A DNA stretch of 64,000 nucleotides from Capsicum annuum (lineage: Eukaryota; Streptophyta; Magnoliopsida; Solanales; Solanaceae): positions 14,631,462 through 14,695,461 of the forward strand of contig NC_061119.1 in NCBI RefSeq assembly GCF_002878395.1, read 5' to 3'. The notes beneath the pieces are model-generated. The model was not told where the DNA came from. It saw only the letters and a program-made list of their open reading frames with translations, and did not search any database. Both the position numbers and the translations under genes were made by a program. How positions within the stretch are numbered: the stretch's first letter is position 1; each line of letters starts with the position of its first letter. Below, in pieces: positions 9,597 through 21,409 of this stretch.

Positions 9597-10293
9597 AAAT
9601 ACCAGGAATACATATACTGCTGTTGACTTTTTCAATATTTTTCTTTTTTTAAAAAAACAAATATAAGACTGAAGAAATATTGGTGTAGTACTCCATAGCT
9701 CCAACACCCCTGTCCATGATCAGCAATCGTTTTTCTTTTTTGTAGTTTTCACATAATTAGCCTTTTTTATAGTATCAACTTTTTCTTTGGCTTTCAAAGT
9801 TTATAGTATCAACTTTTTCTTTGACTTTCAAAGTAGTAAGTTTTGACCATGTGACAAAATCAATATACTAATAAATAAAAGGAAAAATTACATAAATTAG
9901 CAACCTTAAGATATTAATAACAAAAAATAACAATAGTTTGATAAAATTACAACTAATAACAAAACTAACAATATTTTACCCTTTTTTCTTAAAAGCACGT
10001 GAAATCTACTCTCTTATTTTCAATTCCCTATTTTTACTCTACTTTACCCAATTTCACTTCCCTCAAACTTTTTTTTTTTCCAAATTTCTCTGAATTCCGC
10101 ATGAAATCCCACGTTTTGATAAAGATCATCTCCACTTTTTAAGGTAAGTTTTTATTTAGTTAATGCATGTTATTTTTTTCAATTTAATTTTTGTTAAGGT
10201 ATTTTAGTGTCGCCATTTTTTCAAAATTAATTTGCGAAACTCGTCTTTTTGGGTTTATTTTTTTTCTGTTGAAATTGTACGAGTTAATATATA

Positions 10294-10641
10294 ATGGCTC
10301 AACATGCAAATCGTAGTAGTTCAGTTAGAGAAAATCAATCGAAAAATTTAGTTTCCGATGAACTACCATCGTTTAGTCTTGGTTTAACACAAGACGAAGA
10401 TTTTAACTTGGGTTTCTACTAATATTCTATCTAACGAATATGTTATCGTTGAAGAGTTGAGATTGAAGCACTGTAACAATCCCGAAAAGATTGTGAAGCA
10501 TTGACAAAATCTTCATCCCCAAAATCCATAAAATTTCAAAAATCAGTGAAAAGTAGAAAATCGGATGAAAAAAGAGATTGTGGCAAAATTGCAAGTCCCG
10601 TTGCATCAGATTATGAATCTGAACAAGAAAAAGTGGAGGAG
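10294..10641 (+). pseudogene. N-terminal exon of MULE-borne Ulp1-like protease gene
   Basis: The ATG at 10294 opens 42 codons containing PSFSLGLTQDEDF, a signature I associate with the N-terminal part of solanaceous Ulp1-like (C48 cysteine protease) genes. It stops with TAA at 10420-10422. In another frame, 10475-10641 encodes a Ser/Lys/Glu-rich linker (TKSSSPKSIKF, DYESEQEKVEE) ending at GAG|GTATGG, a plausible splice donor. So a frameshift or stop separates two parts of one exon. The protease core that should follow is missing. Confidence 0.5.
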
Positions 10642-11155
10642 GTATGGTACTAAAATTTGTGTAAGATATTTGTATTTATCAATGGCAAGGTTTTTGTATA
10701 TATATTTTTATATAGAAGTATATTATGTATCCTAAAAATACATTTGTTATATAATTTGTATATGTGTTGTTATACTCTGTTCTTGTAAATTAATTATACA
10801 ATTCATGTATTCACAAAATACATATGTGTTTGTTGAAATATAATTCTAATATGTATTCTGAAAATACATTTAGTTTAGATATGCGTTTTTATATTTACCT
10901 CTAAGAATTTTATTCAATGTTAAGTTGTATTTGGTAGTCATTACATTTTGAATGTGATATGTAGTTCTTGTTTGTTGAAATATATCTTTTACATACATCA
11001 AGTGACGATAATTTTTGTATTTTGATGTGTTGATAACTTAGATATTGACTAGTAATGTAACTTTTAGGATGTATTTTCTTAAATAGATATGCTGCACTAT
11101 TTAGACATATAATTGTATTTTTATGTTGTATAGGTGTTGCGTTCTCAAAATATAC

Positions 11156-11368
11156 ATGGCAAGAGTAATTCATGTGTATGTTTCAACTGTTGACGGTGTT
11201 TCAACTATTGATTTTGATTCAGATCTTCTTCGCACGAGATATGCTTTAATGTTGTGGCATTATGGTTCGAGGAAAGAAGAAGAGAAGGCACAAAGTGATG
11301 ATGAAGCACCAATGAGGCATCTTAGGGATATTGAGATAACAGAAGATATTGAAGTGCATGATATTTGA
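11156..11368 (+). pseudogene. C-terminal end of Ulp1-like (C48) protease domain
   Basis: The frame reads STIDFDSDLLRTRYALMLWH then YGSRK, followed by an acidic tail and a stop at 11368. The pattern IDFDxxxLRTRYAxxLWxYG is characteristic of the region just after the catalytic cysteine in MULE-associated Ulp1-like proteins of Solanaceae. Ulp1 proteases cleave SUMO from targets in the nucleus. The catalytic His and Asp part is absent. A possible remnant of the catalytic Cys segment (SNSC) is in a different frame just upstream (about 11162-11175). Not functional. Confidence 0.6.
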
Positions 11369-11855
11369 AGATTATTTTAAATTTGTTGTATTTTACAATA
11401 ATGAACCTTAGGTAGACTAAGATTTAGTTGAATATTTCTTAGGTTTCATAGGTCACTTTAATGTTGAAAATTGATATCTTAATATTTTCTTTGTTGTAAT
11501 TGTTAGATTTTTTATGTTTGAATTTCTAAAATACAGTTGTTCGTGCTTAGTTTATGCTACTGTTATGCATATTTTAGTATGAATATGTGCTTTCTAGTTT
11601 TGACTATAATTTTCAGCATTGAATATATATGTTTCAGTCATTATATGTATTTTTCAGTTATGCATTTGTATTTTTCATTTTGTGCATATGTATTTTTGAG
11701 TAATGCATATGTATTTTGAGCAATGTATGCGCTTTTTTTTCAATTCTGCACATATACTTCTGAATAATACATAATTATTGTATAGTTTTACATAAGTCTA
11801 TATATTTTTATGATGCGTATATATTTATGATTAATACATATGTATTTTTTCAGAA

Positions 11856-11862
<7 letters not shown>

Positions 11863-11893
<31 letters not shown>
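11863..11893. repeat. (TA)n microsatellite inside MULE B
   Basis: An AT dinucleotide run lies within a wider field of degenerate CATATGTATTTTT-like units (about 11560-12000) in the element core. Confidence 0.85.
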
Positions 11894-11894
<1 letters not shown>

Positions 11895-12467
11895 TTAATG
11901 TATATATTTATGATTAATGTATATGTTTTTTTAATTAAAAAAAATGTATTTAAAGTTTTAGTTATGTAATTGATAAGTCATTATATGTATTCTTAATTAC
12001 TTTTATTTATTACATAAATGTATGTTAACTTATTCTTATTTTTTATAGATTGACATAGGTTTTTATTAGATTCTCATATGTATTTTTTTTAGATTAGAAA
12101 TTTGACTTGTGTAACATACAGTTCATTAAATATAAATAAATGATGTTACACGTCTTGTATACTATATTCTTAATGATAGCATTTGCAACAATTTTACTAC
12201 AAAAAGTTCAATAACATTAAAAAAATTATCAAAATTTAGAATCATATAATAATCAGTGAAAAAATGAAGCAATTATTTTTTGGTTGAATACATCAATAAA
12301 CTTATCAGTTATTATATTTTCTACATGAACGTCTATTATGAATGAACTACAATAATTTTTTTTTCGAACATATCTCTTCTCGATTTTTCACGATTCTTCT
12401 TTGCAGGTCTCCCAGGGGTCGTTTGTATTTGAGGGCAAAACTATCTCCTCCAATATCTCCTGTGAAA

Positions 12468-12680
12468 TTATTCACTCATTTTGTGTAGTAGAGGATAAAT
12501 GGGAAGATCATACGTTCTTAACACAATTTTTAGCTTGTATAGATAATAGCAATTGGGTCCCTTTTGAAAACTCTTGCTATCAAGTACTGCACAAACATGC
12601 ACACACAATATCTCGTCCAATTGGAATGCATGGCAAGAACATTTTTTTTCCTTAAGACAAACAATAAAATGTTTATCCAT
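12468..12680 (-). pseudogene. MULE transposase C-terminus with SWIM zinc finger
   Basis: The minus-strand frame contains KCSCHAFQLDEILCVHVCAV, a CxC...CxH SWIM zinc-finger pattern. It is followed by a YKLKIVLRTYDLPIYPLLHK segment, the usual end of plant Mutator-like transposases (RTYDxPIxPLP). The DDE catalytic core and the N-terminus are not present. It lies convergent to the Ulp1-like remnant in the same element. A stop replaces the expected continuation after MSE. Confidence 0.65.
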
Positions 12681-14026
12681 GTCGTGGATTGTATAGACAT
12701 ATTCTGAGGCTGGTATAACTTGAAATTATTAATACAAGAATAATTTTTAAAAAATAATTGACAATTCAAATCATTCCAGTTTATCAAATGTATTTATTCT
12801 GAAGCAACATATGTATATTACAAGTCTTAATATGTATATTTATGATATGCATATGTATTTTCATTACAACATATAAATTATTGCATATGTATAATATAAA
12901 TACATATACCTGGAAACATTTGAAACAGACAGTGAACACATAAATAGACTGCATATGTATATTATAAATACATATAACTGTTAAAATATATAAAGTCAAA
13001 TACATATAGCTGTTAAAATACGTACTTTAAAAATAACTATTTCGTATATATAAAAATGTAAAACGAATTCAAACAAACATGAATATTTTTTTTAATACTA
13101 GTTATCATCAACTAAAATTTAAATTTATCGTATACAATTGTATCTCAAATTTCAAATTAAATAATGACATGAATAACTTTAAATTTGAAAGAATTAATTC
13201 GCTCAAATCATTTTTTTGAGAACTGATAGAATTCATATACAATCTCAAATTTTGGAATTCCATGACTATTACGCAACTTTGTTGCAAGTTTTTCAGCAAT
13301 TCTCGCAATATTTTTTATTATGAAATTCACAAACATAATCAAGTTTGTTTATCGATACCTGTAATTGGAGAGTTGTATTTTCAATATTTTCTTCAAAATT
13401 TTAGAAGATCATCAAAAATATTGGAAGCACTTTGTTTTTTGAATTAGCTTTGAGTTGCTGTTTATGAAAATTGTTGTTTGAATTTGAATTATGTTGATGT
13501 AAATTAACGGCTGAGGTAAAAATAAAAGAGTCATATAAGGTAAAGGAATCTGTTTATATAAATGTGGCATAAATCAAGGAACCGTTTTATTCCTTATTTA
13601 ACTCTAACTTATTAGATTTACTTGTTTTAATTTGAATCTGTATTTTGGATTTTGATTTTAGTTTCTGATTATTGAAAATATTTTATGAATTTGAATTAAT
13701 TGTTGTAATTTAACATTGATGTAAAAAAAGAGTTTTAAAAGGTAAGGGAATCTGTCAATTAATTGTGCCATAAATTATGAAATCATTTTTTTCATTTTAA
13801 ACTGAAACTGATTTGCGTTATATTAGGAACATAATATTCTGTTGTATATGTATTTAACTAGCAACAGTTTACTCAAATACAAAATACATATTGCTATTTT
13901 TTGTAATTTTGAAACTATTGCTAGAAAAGTTACAATTAAGACTCTATAGTTGCTATTTTTGAAATTTTCCCTAAATAAAATGTACTTCATTCATTTACTT
14001 TTTAATTGTCTGGTTTGCACTTGGAT

Positions 14027-14179
14027 CAGAGGCGGAGCCAGGATTTCGAGTAAGGGGTTCAATATTTAAAGAAAACTAAATCAAAGGGGGTTCAACACCT
14101 ACTATAACCATATAAAGAATAATTTTAATCACATATAAATAGTATATTTTTCCGTCGAAGGGGGTTCGCTCCGCCTCTG
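14027..14179. mobile_element. hAT-type MITE (153 bp)
   Basis: Terminal inverted repeats CAGAGGCGGAGC and GCTCCGCCTCTG are flanked by near-identical 8-bp duplications ACTTGGAT (14019-14026) and ACTTGGAC (14180-14187), the hAT size. The core has GGGGTTCAA and AAGGGGGTTC, as in the abundant nightshade family with this end. No coding capacity. Confidence 0.8.
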
Positions 14180-14244
14180 ACTTGGACCCCTTTGAGAAAT
14201 AATAATTTCTTTAAGTATTTGCCATAATATTGATATTAATTTAG

Positions 14245-14426
14245 GAAAGGAGTAGCCTTCGAGTAATTGCTAAAGTTGCCTCCATGTGATTAAGAAGTCA
14301 CAAGTTTAAGGCTTGAAAATAGCCTCTTATGGAAGGTAAGGATGTGTACGGTAGACTCTTATGATCGGTCCTTTTTCTGAACTCTAGACATATTGAGAGT
14401 TTTAGTACATCGAACTGTCCTTTTAC
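14245..14426 (+). mobile_element. tRNA-derived SINE (Solanaceae TS/SolS type), copy 2
   Basis: AGTAGCCTTCGAGTAATTGCTAAAGTTGCCTCCATGTGATTAAGAAGTCACAAGTTTAAGGC, then AATAGCCTCTTATGGAAGGTAAGGATGTGTACGGTAGACTC, is collinear with the SINE at 9416 and closer to the family pattern. Ends are approximate. It is non-coding. Confidence 0.7.
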
Positions 14427-15380
14427 TTAGACTAATTAAAGTTTAGTCTAGTTAGGTCTAAAAAATGATTTGAGAAATAAAGCTTAATAATACGAATAAA
14501 ATATGAAAAAAAAAGGTTTTTCTCTTGCTCATGTGCTAAAAGGGATAATTGAAAATGTAATTTAAATATAATGCAGAAGTAAAAATAAACGGAGGATGTA
14601 TAATAAAAAAATAAGATATCCCAACCAAACAACCTCATAATATTTCATTGAATGTCAATGATTGATACAAATGTTAGATAGTTGTGAGGCTAGTTTGTGA
14701 GGATTCGATTCTCACACCGTAATCTCCTCATTTACCATTTTCCTATCCAAAAAATAAAAGAAAGAACACAAATTAAAGTAAAGTTTTAAATATAGTTGTG
14801 GTCCTGAATTGATATAAGATAGTTGTTTTGTTATTTATCTTTTCTTATTTACTATTTTTTTTCTTTTTCTTTCTTTTTTAAAGGTATACAGGGGAATCAT
14901 AATTGACAAATTTATTTTTATTTCTTTTAAATAAGAACCCCTTTATCCAAATTTTGTGTGTCAATAAAAGTATGAATTGATTGTGATATCTCAAAGGAGT
15001 GTTCACATCAACCATTATCTCTGGAGATAGAAATTAGAATAAAAGGGGTGATATATCTGCTTATTCAGAATGTTCCAAAGATACAATATGCTCAACTTGT
15101 TCTTTTCTTAATTAATAAATTAGTTACATGTAGCATCAAAGTCACATAAATTTTCACTTATTTTATTTTTTTGCAATTTTCTACTTTATGTCTTTTTTCT
15201 CTTCTATATTATTATTTTTCTGTCGCTTATCTTTTAAATATAGGAATTTATTCAATTTTCATTATATATAAGAGATATGACCTAGTGTTTTAACAAGTAA
15301 CATTTGAACCATATTTTCCAAGTCTATAAATGCATGAAGTGATATCTAAGTCCTCAAATACAGCATGCATGTTCACATTA
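14427..15380. other. AT-rich spacer, no gene recognised
   Basis: A short GTGAGGATTCGATTCTCAC stretch near 14696-14714 looks like a Pol III B box with stem but has no tRNA around it. Nothing else is recognisable. Confidence 0.5.
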
Positions 15381-15389
15381 ATTAATTAA

Positions 15390-16616
15390 GAGAAAAGACA
15401 TCAAAATCCCTGAACTTGTTGCCAAAATTTACTTTAGACCTTAAATTAATCGGACAATTATTTGTCCCCCTTAATAACTTTCAAGTGAATTAATTTCAAC
15501 CTCAAAATCAAAATCCCACTCTCACAACAGAGAGTGCACTACACATCGGTCATGTTATTGCCAAATCAGTGCCATGTCATTGCCACGTAAGAAATTATAA
15601 TTTTTTTTTAAAAAGTAATCTCACACACATACTTTTTCTTTTTAAAAAAAGAAAAAAAAATAAATAAAAAAAAAATATATATATATATATATATACTATT
15701 TTTATATATATACATAATATTTCTTTTAAATATATATATATATATATAAAATAGACCCCTACGCCCCCCGTTCCTCCTCCTCCTCTTTCTTCTTTAACAG
15801 CCCCTCATCCCCACCCCCTGTTCCTCCTCCTCCTCCTCATTCTTCAATAGTCCCCACCCCCTACCCCACCTCTTTTTCTCTTTCTCAAACCATCCCCCAA
15901 TCCACCTACCCACGCACAGCCTTCTCTTCTAATTTGCCATGAAAATGCTTCCTCATTTATTTATTTTTCACCATTAACACCATTATTTCAAAACTTCACA
16001 AATTGTCATGCAGGTTACAATACATAACTTAGATTTGAATTTAACAAGGAATTGACAAATTGTCATCACAAATTGCTTGTTTCATCTGTTTAGATTAAAA
16101 TTACGGTTGATGTTTTTCATCTGCTTGTTTCACATTTTTTTTTTATGATTGAATTTGTTTTTATATGATTGAATTTGTGTTTGTTGTGAAATTAAAATCA
16201 TGGTATTTGAAATTTGTGTTTGTTGAATTTGTGTTTCCTTTTTTCCTTCTTGAAATTGTTTTGGGTGCAAGCACTGCACTGCAATAATGGATCCCATCTC
16301 TCTATATGTTCAGATTTATAAGGAAAAAGAAGAAGAAATGGGGGTGGAGGGGTGTGAGGAAAAAGAAGAAATGGGGGTGGTAGGGTGTGAGGAAGAAGGA
16401 AAAAAATGTTTAAAGATATTAAAGTGGGTCCCACTAAAATCTTTTTATACTTTTTTTTCACTAAAACGCTCTTGTATTTTATTTTTTATCACGTCAGCCG
16501 TTAAGGGAGCAAAATAATACACTTTAAAGTTTATAGGGGGTAAATAATTATCCAATTAATTTAGGGTCTAAAATAAATTTTTACGACAAGTTCAAGGGAT
16601 TTTAATATCTTTTCTC
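15390..16616. mobile_element. MULE/foldback element C (1.23 kb)
   Basis: Long inverted termini begin GAGAAAAGACATCAAAATCC on the left and end GGATTTTAATATCTTTTCTC on the right, with further matches such as TTTAGACC.TAAATTAAT. They are flanked by identical 9-bp duplications ATTAATTAA (15381-15389 and 16617-16625). The core has AT microsatellites and CCTCCTCCTC/CCCCACCCCC tracts. ORFs over the G/C-rich part are compositional. The duplication size supports mobilisation by a Mutator transposase supplied elsewhere. Confidence 0.8.
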
Positions 16617-17095
16617 ATTAATTAATTATCCTTATCTATGAGGAATATATATTACTGTAACATAAAAATTCAGCATTTCAGATTCAGATAATTTATCCAT
16701 TGATTTCTTTGGAGACTGTCAGATTTGTAATCCGAATTTTGTTGGTCCGGCCTTGAAAGTTTCATGGTGCGATTTATGTTTGTGATTTTCAATGTGGTAT
16801 GTGGTGATAGCGCAGGGATCGGGTGTTTTGGGACCTAGGACTTATTTGTATGCACATACTATATAAGTGCAATTAGTGGATCGATTTTAGATATTCAGAA
16901 ATTATGTTATTCTCTATATTGTACTCCTCTCCTTTCATAGTGAAATTCCTTTGCCTCTACCCATGGTTTTTCCCGCAAAGGTTTCCACGTATATTTACGT
17001 GTTGTTCTTATTTTTATTTTACTTGTGGTTTGCTTATTCTGTCAGAATCATAACAGAGACTATGACACATTTCTTTCTCTTATGCTTTAAAACAA

Positions 17096-18594
17096 GGGAA
17101 AAGGCTCAAATATGTCACTGAACTATCAAAAATGGCTCATTTATGCCATCCGTTAAAAGTTGGGCTCATTTATCCCATCGTCGTTATAAAAACAGCTCAT
17201 CCATGCCATTACTTTTAAAAGATGGTTTTTAAAAACAGCTTTGCCACGTGGCAACTTATTAGAGGACCACATCATTTTTATTTTTTATTTTTTAAAAAAA
17301 AATTAATTTTTTTTTTGATCCATTAAAAAGAATCCACGCAACTTTTTGATTCATTGAAAATTAGTTTGATCTATACTTTTAAAATTTGATTAATTTTTCA
17401 TGAATGTATTATTAAAACATTCTCGTTTGATTCATTTTTTTTGGTCATTTTTGACATATTAAGATTGTTTTCATATTTTACCTTTAATATTAATTATTTT
17501 TTTCTTCAAATTAATTTCAAATACAATAGTAAACATCATTTAATAAATATATTATAATAAAATATCTATTTTAATTGATAGACGAGTAACTAAAAGGGAA
17601 TGGAGAGAGTATACACTCCACGCTTTTTATCACTTTATTTATTTATTTATTTATTTATTTTAAAAGATTCACGTTAACTAAAACTTTTGTCATTTTTTAG
17701 TTGAAACTGAAGGGATATATAAACATCAAGTATTATTATTATATTATTAATAGTTAGCTTCTCATTTTGCCAACTCTACGTATACTATATATGTCGGCAT
17801 GTTGTCGTCTTCCTGTTTTTGCAATGATAACTGATGATGCATAAAGTGTTACGTACAAATGTTAAATGTTGATCAGGGGCGGCTCAACCCATTAGGAGAA
17901 AAGGCGGCCGTCTAAGACCCCAAAATTTGAGGGGCCTAGTTTTGTTTAGTAATAATAAATTACAAATTTTAAGAAATATATTAAATACTATTTATAGAAA
18001 AAATAAAAATTTTATATAAAAAAATAAAATGCAAGGCCTCCGTTTGACTTTTGCCTTAGGCCATAAATTTGCTTGAGCCGCCCCTGATGCTGACGATGTC
18101 ATTCTATGCTTAATAAAAAAATAAAAAACTAAAAAGTTACTTACATTCGGCTGACAAAATATTTCATGTATGCTAAGACATATTATATGCTTAATTAGAA
18201 TAGCGTTTGGTTATAAATTTTAGTAGTAGATTTAAAAAAAAAAATTCTTTAAATATTTGTTTGATCATGAAAAATTAATCAAATTTTAAAAGCATAGATC
18301 AAATTAATTTTTAATGGATCAAAAAATTGGGTGGATTCTTTTTAATGGATTAAAAAAAAAAATTAAAAATAAAATTAATTTTTTTTTAAAAAAATAAAAA
18401 ATAAAATAAAAAATGACGCGGCCCTCTAATAAGCTGCCACGTGACAAGACTGTTTTTAAAAAACCGTCTGTTAAAAAGTAAAGGCATGGATGAACCAGTT
18501 TTGTAATGGCGATGGCATGAATGGGCGTAACTTTTAACGGATGACATAAATGAGCCATTTCTGATAGTTCAGTGACATATTTGAGCCTTTTCCC
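17096..18594. mobile_element. MULE/foldback element D (1.50 kb, about 310-bp TIRs)
   Basis: The left arm 17096-17403 (GGGAAAAGGCTCAAATATGT start) is matched by the inverted right arm 18265-18594 over its full length with scattered mismatches. Identical 9-bp duplications TTAAAACAA flank it (17087-17095 and 18595-18603). The arms include TGCCACGTGGCA-like palindromes. There is no coding capacity. A hAT MITE is inserted in the loop (17874-18086). Confidence 0.85.
17874..18086. mobile_element. hAT-type MITE (213 bp) nested in MULE D
   Basis: Termini CAGGGGCGGCTCAA and TTGAGCCGCCCCTG are perfect inverses. The flanking 8-mers ATGTTGAT and ATGCTGAC match at 6 of 8 positions, consistent with an aged hAT target duplication. 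No coding capacity. Confidence 0.75.
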
Positions 18595-18603
18595 TTAAAA
18601 CAA

Positions 18604-19648
18604 CTCTAGAACTTATAATAAAATGAGCAGAATTTTCGATCCAGAAGAACACGGTTCCAAAGACAATTCACAGAAAGAAGGGTCAAAATAAAGCAGAAAT
18701 TGAACTTATAAAGTAGAATTAAGTAAAGTTATCAACAACAACAAAAAAATAGAATGGTTTCAGATAGACCATTTCAAAAGGACATTATATTTCTGGGAAG
18801 TAAGTTGAATATTTAGACGGTGGTCAAAGATAATTACATCTGCTAGTTAAATATGTAAAAATATTGCATGTTTGAAAAATCTGACAAACATACAACAATA
18901 TTTTGGAAAGTCAAAGCAAAATATAGCTGACAAGTGAAATCACCATTTCTAAAAGTACAAATGGAGCATAATTAATTAGTTTCTCCTTAAGAAATTGGAA
19001 GGAAGATTACTATGTACACACAACAATTAAAAGGAGATTATAATCATTTTACTTAGGTTCTTCTCATCGACCCCCCCCCCCCTCCCCCTCCGCCCCCTTC
19101 TTCTTCTTCTATCAAAAACACAATCTCTCCAACTCTGCAAATAAGGTCTAAGATCTCACTTGTAAGATTACACCAAATATGTTATTATTAATGTAAGTTA
19201 AATGATTACGATTCATCCCATATGTCAAAAGAAAATAGCTCTATAATTTATTTATTTTTCATATAACTTACTTTAAAATCTCACCTGTTAAAATAAAATT
19301 TGATTAAAAAACACTAAAAATAATATTTTTAAAATTAAATATGGTGCACAAAATCAATTGGCCCCGAGAGTATTAAATATAATATAATCACTAGTAGTTG
19401 GTTTATAATTGTTACGTATACTTTCTTTGGTCTAATGAATTCTTCAAAGAGACATGCATATTTGAATTGTGAAGCAATTAGGTATAATTATTCTGAAGAT
19501 TGAAAATATGTGGTACTTTTAAATACTCAGCTATTGATCACTAACATAAAGAGCCTTAAGGACAAATTAAATAATTATGTCAAAAAAAGAAACAACTGAG
19601 AAAATTTCAGGAAATAACATAGACTGGGGGAGATAAAAAGCAAACCAA
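18604..19648. other. Spacer with C-rich tract, no gene recognised
   Basis: CCCCCCCCCCCCTCCCCCTCC occurs near 19071-19091, followed by a CTT run. No ORF or TE terminus was recognised. Confidence 0.5.
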
Positions 19649-19653
19649 AAAAT

Positions 19654-20803
19654 TGTTATTTTTCACAATACGGGTACGTAGAATCTGTATCACAGAACAA
19701 CAACTTCAACTTGAGTTCAAGTATGAACAAGAACACAATGAAGTATTAAACAACCTCAACACAAGATCAAAAAGACCTTTCCAAGAGGTGTATTTATTTT
19801 TCAGAAAATAAAGATGAAACAGAAATGATTAAGGCCAAGTCGTCCGAGTTCATGGACTTTCCTTAAGGAATAATTCCCCTCACTGTACCAGAGGTTATGG
19901 AATCTTCCTCCCAAGGTAAAATGGCCTTCAATCCGACTATAGCGGTACCTCAAATAGACGGATTCTTCAAACACACTCACGGTTTGAATAATCACACTTA
20001 AGAGTATTTTTTTAAGACAAGAAGAATGTTTTGTAATCTGAAAATTTCTGTATTTTCTATCTCATAAACCTGTGGATGAAACCAGGTTTATATAGCCACT
20101 AGATGTCCCTTTGAAAAGGTGGCATTGGTTCATATTAGAGGTGTGTGACTCTTCTTGAAAATGCATGTCTATTCACTTAAACCAATGCAGTAATTTTCTA
20201 AAATAGTACACTGTTTCATGAACAGTGCACTAGTTCAAAAAGGTGCATCACTTCGTTGAAGAGTTGCATCTGTTCGAACCAATGTATTAGTTCAGGAAAC
20301 ATTGTTTCGAAAATCTGCACCAGTTCAAAAATAGAAACACAGAAGCATTGCACCAGTTCGCAAAATAATGCAATGATTCGTTGAAACAGTGGCAACATTT
20401 TTGGTCGAACAGTGCATCTGTTACTGCATGCATGTATTTATTAATAGAGTATTACTGATTCAGTCTGGATTATTTTCGCCAAATAAAATTTGTCCAAAAA
20501 GAAAGATCCTATCGATCGATCATTTTCCAAATCCAAATCCAAATTCAAATCCGAAGTCGAGCCAAGCGAGCGACGACGACGACGGCGCGAGGCATCTCTA
20601 TTTCCTTGAATCACTTACCATGTGGAGTAAGTATTTCATAATATAAATACTCTCAAGTTCTCTTCTTCCACCAATGTGGGAGAAAGAGTAAACTTGCCAA
20701 AATTGAGTACACTTTCCATTTTTTGGTGTTAACTCAATTTTTTCTCTTCCACTTGATTTCTCCATTTTCCATTTAATACACTTTCATTACTATGAACCCA
20801 ACA
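19654..20803 (-). repeat. 3' LTR of copia element (1150 bp)
   Basis: It begins TGTTATTTTTCACAATACG on the plus strand and ends CCCAACA. It is longer than its partner because it retains about 423 bp (20058-20480) that the 5' LTR has lost. That stretch contains a minus-strand GGCTATATAAACC TATA box (about 20085-20097) and degenerate GCACCAGTTCGAAAA units. Confidence 0.85.
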
Positions 20804-21409
20804 ATCCTCCACATGAATGGGGAATGCTGTTTTTCGTAAAAAATTTTACGGATAAGTATGTGATCATCAAGCAAAGACTGATTGCATCTGGATAAGTGGA
20901 TTTTCCTTTGAACTTTTCATAATGAACATGCATCAGATTCACTCGGTCAATCGGTAGATTTGATATTTTTGAACCGTCAAGCTTTAATGTACACCTAGAC
21001 AACACATGTCACACAACCAGACTTTCACCGTTTATGGTTCTTACGATTTTGTTCTTTTTAGCCACGAACACGTCCCGATTTTCATGAGAGCTTAGAGAAT
21101 AGGTCTTTACTAACATTCTCTTTGAAGCGGCTTCCACTTCGCCCACATATAAGTGATTTCTAAACATTCAATCCTATAGATTAAACTATTTGGTTAAATC
21201 TGCCAAATTTAGATAATCATTAAAAGACTTTTCACCTTAAGTCTTATCCTTGTTTACTATACATTGACTACATCATGAGAATGGGTTAGGTAATTGACAA
21301 TGTTGAACTTGTCAGACGTAACTTTGTTTGATCTCCTTGAACCTAGCTCTTGGGATCTCTAGTCTGCTAGGTAGAGTTACCGCCATGCTGACTCGTCCTA
21401 GGCCTTAAA

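Larger units (their letters stand above)
9881..13971. mobile_element. MULE element B (4.09 kb) carrying Ulp1-like and transposase remnants
   Basis: The inverted termini are GGAAAAATTACATAAATTAGCAAC on the left and GTTGCTATTTTTGAAATTTTCCC on the right. They are flanked by identical 9-bp duplications TAAATAAAA (9872-9880 and 13972-13980), the size made by Mutator transposases. Inside are two pieces of a Ulp1-type protease gene on the plus strand and the C-terminal end of a MULE transposase on the minus strand. Plant MULEs with a captured Ulp1-like gene are known. This copy has lost most of both genes and is filled with AT-rich ATATGTATTTTT-like repeats, so it is a decayed, non-autonomous derivative. 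Confidence 0.8.

Noticed and set aside
14690..14720. Possible tRNA T-arm (GTGAGGATTCGATTCTCAC)
   Set aside because: There is a B-box-like stem but no acceptor stem, anticodon arm or A box in reach. At most it is a fragment of a SINE.
16198..16517. ORFs on both strands over the AAAGAAGAAATGGGGGTGG region
   Set aside because: They lie inside MULE element C in a purine-rich low-complexity tract without homology to any family I know.
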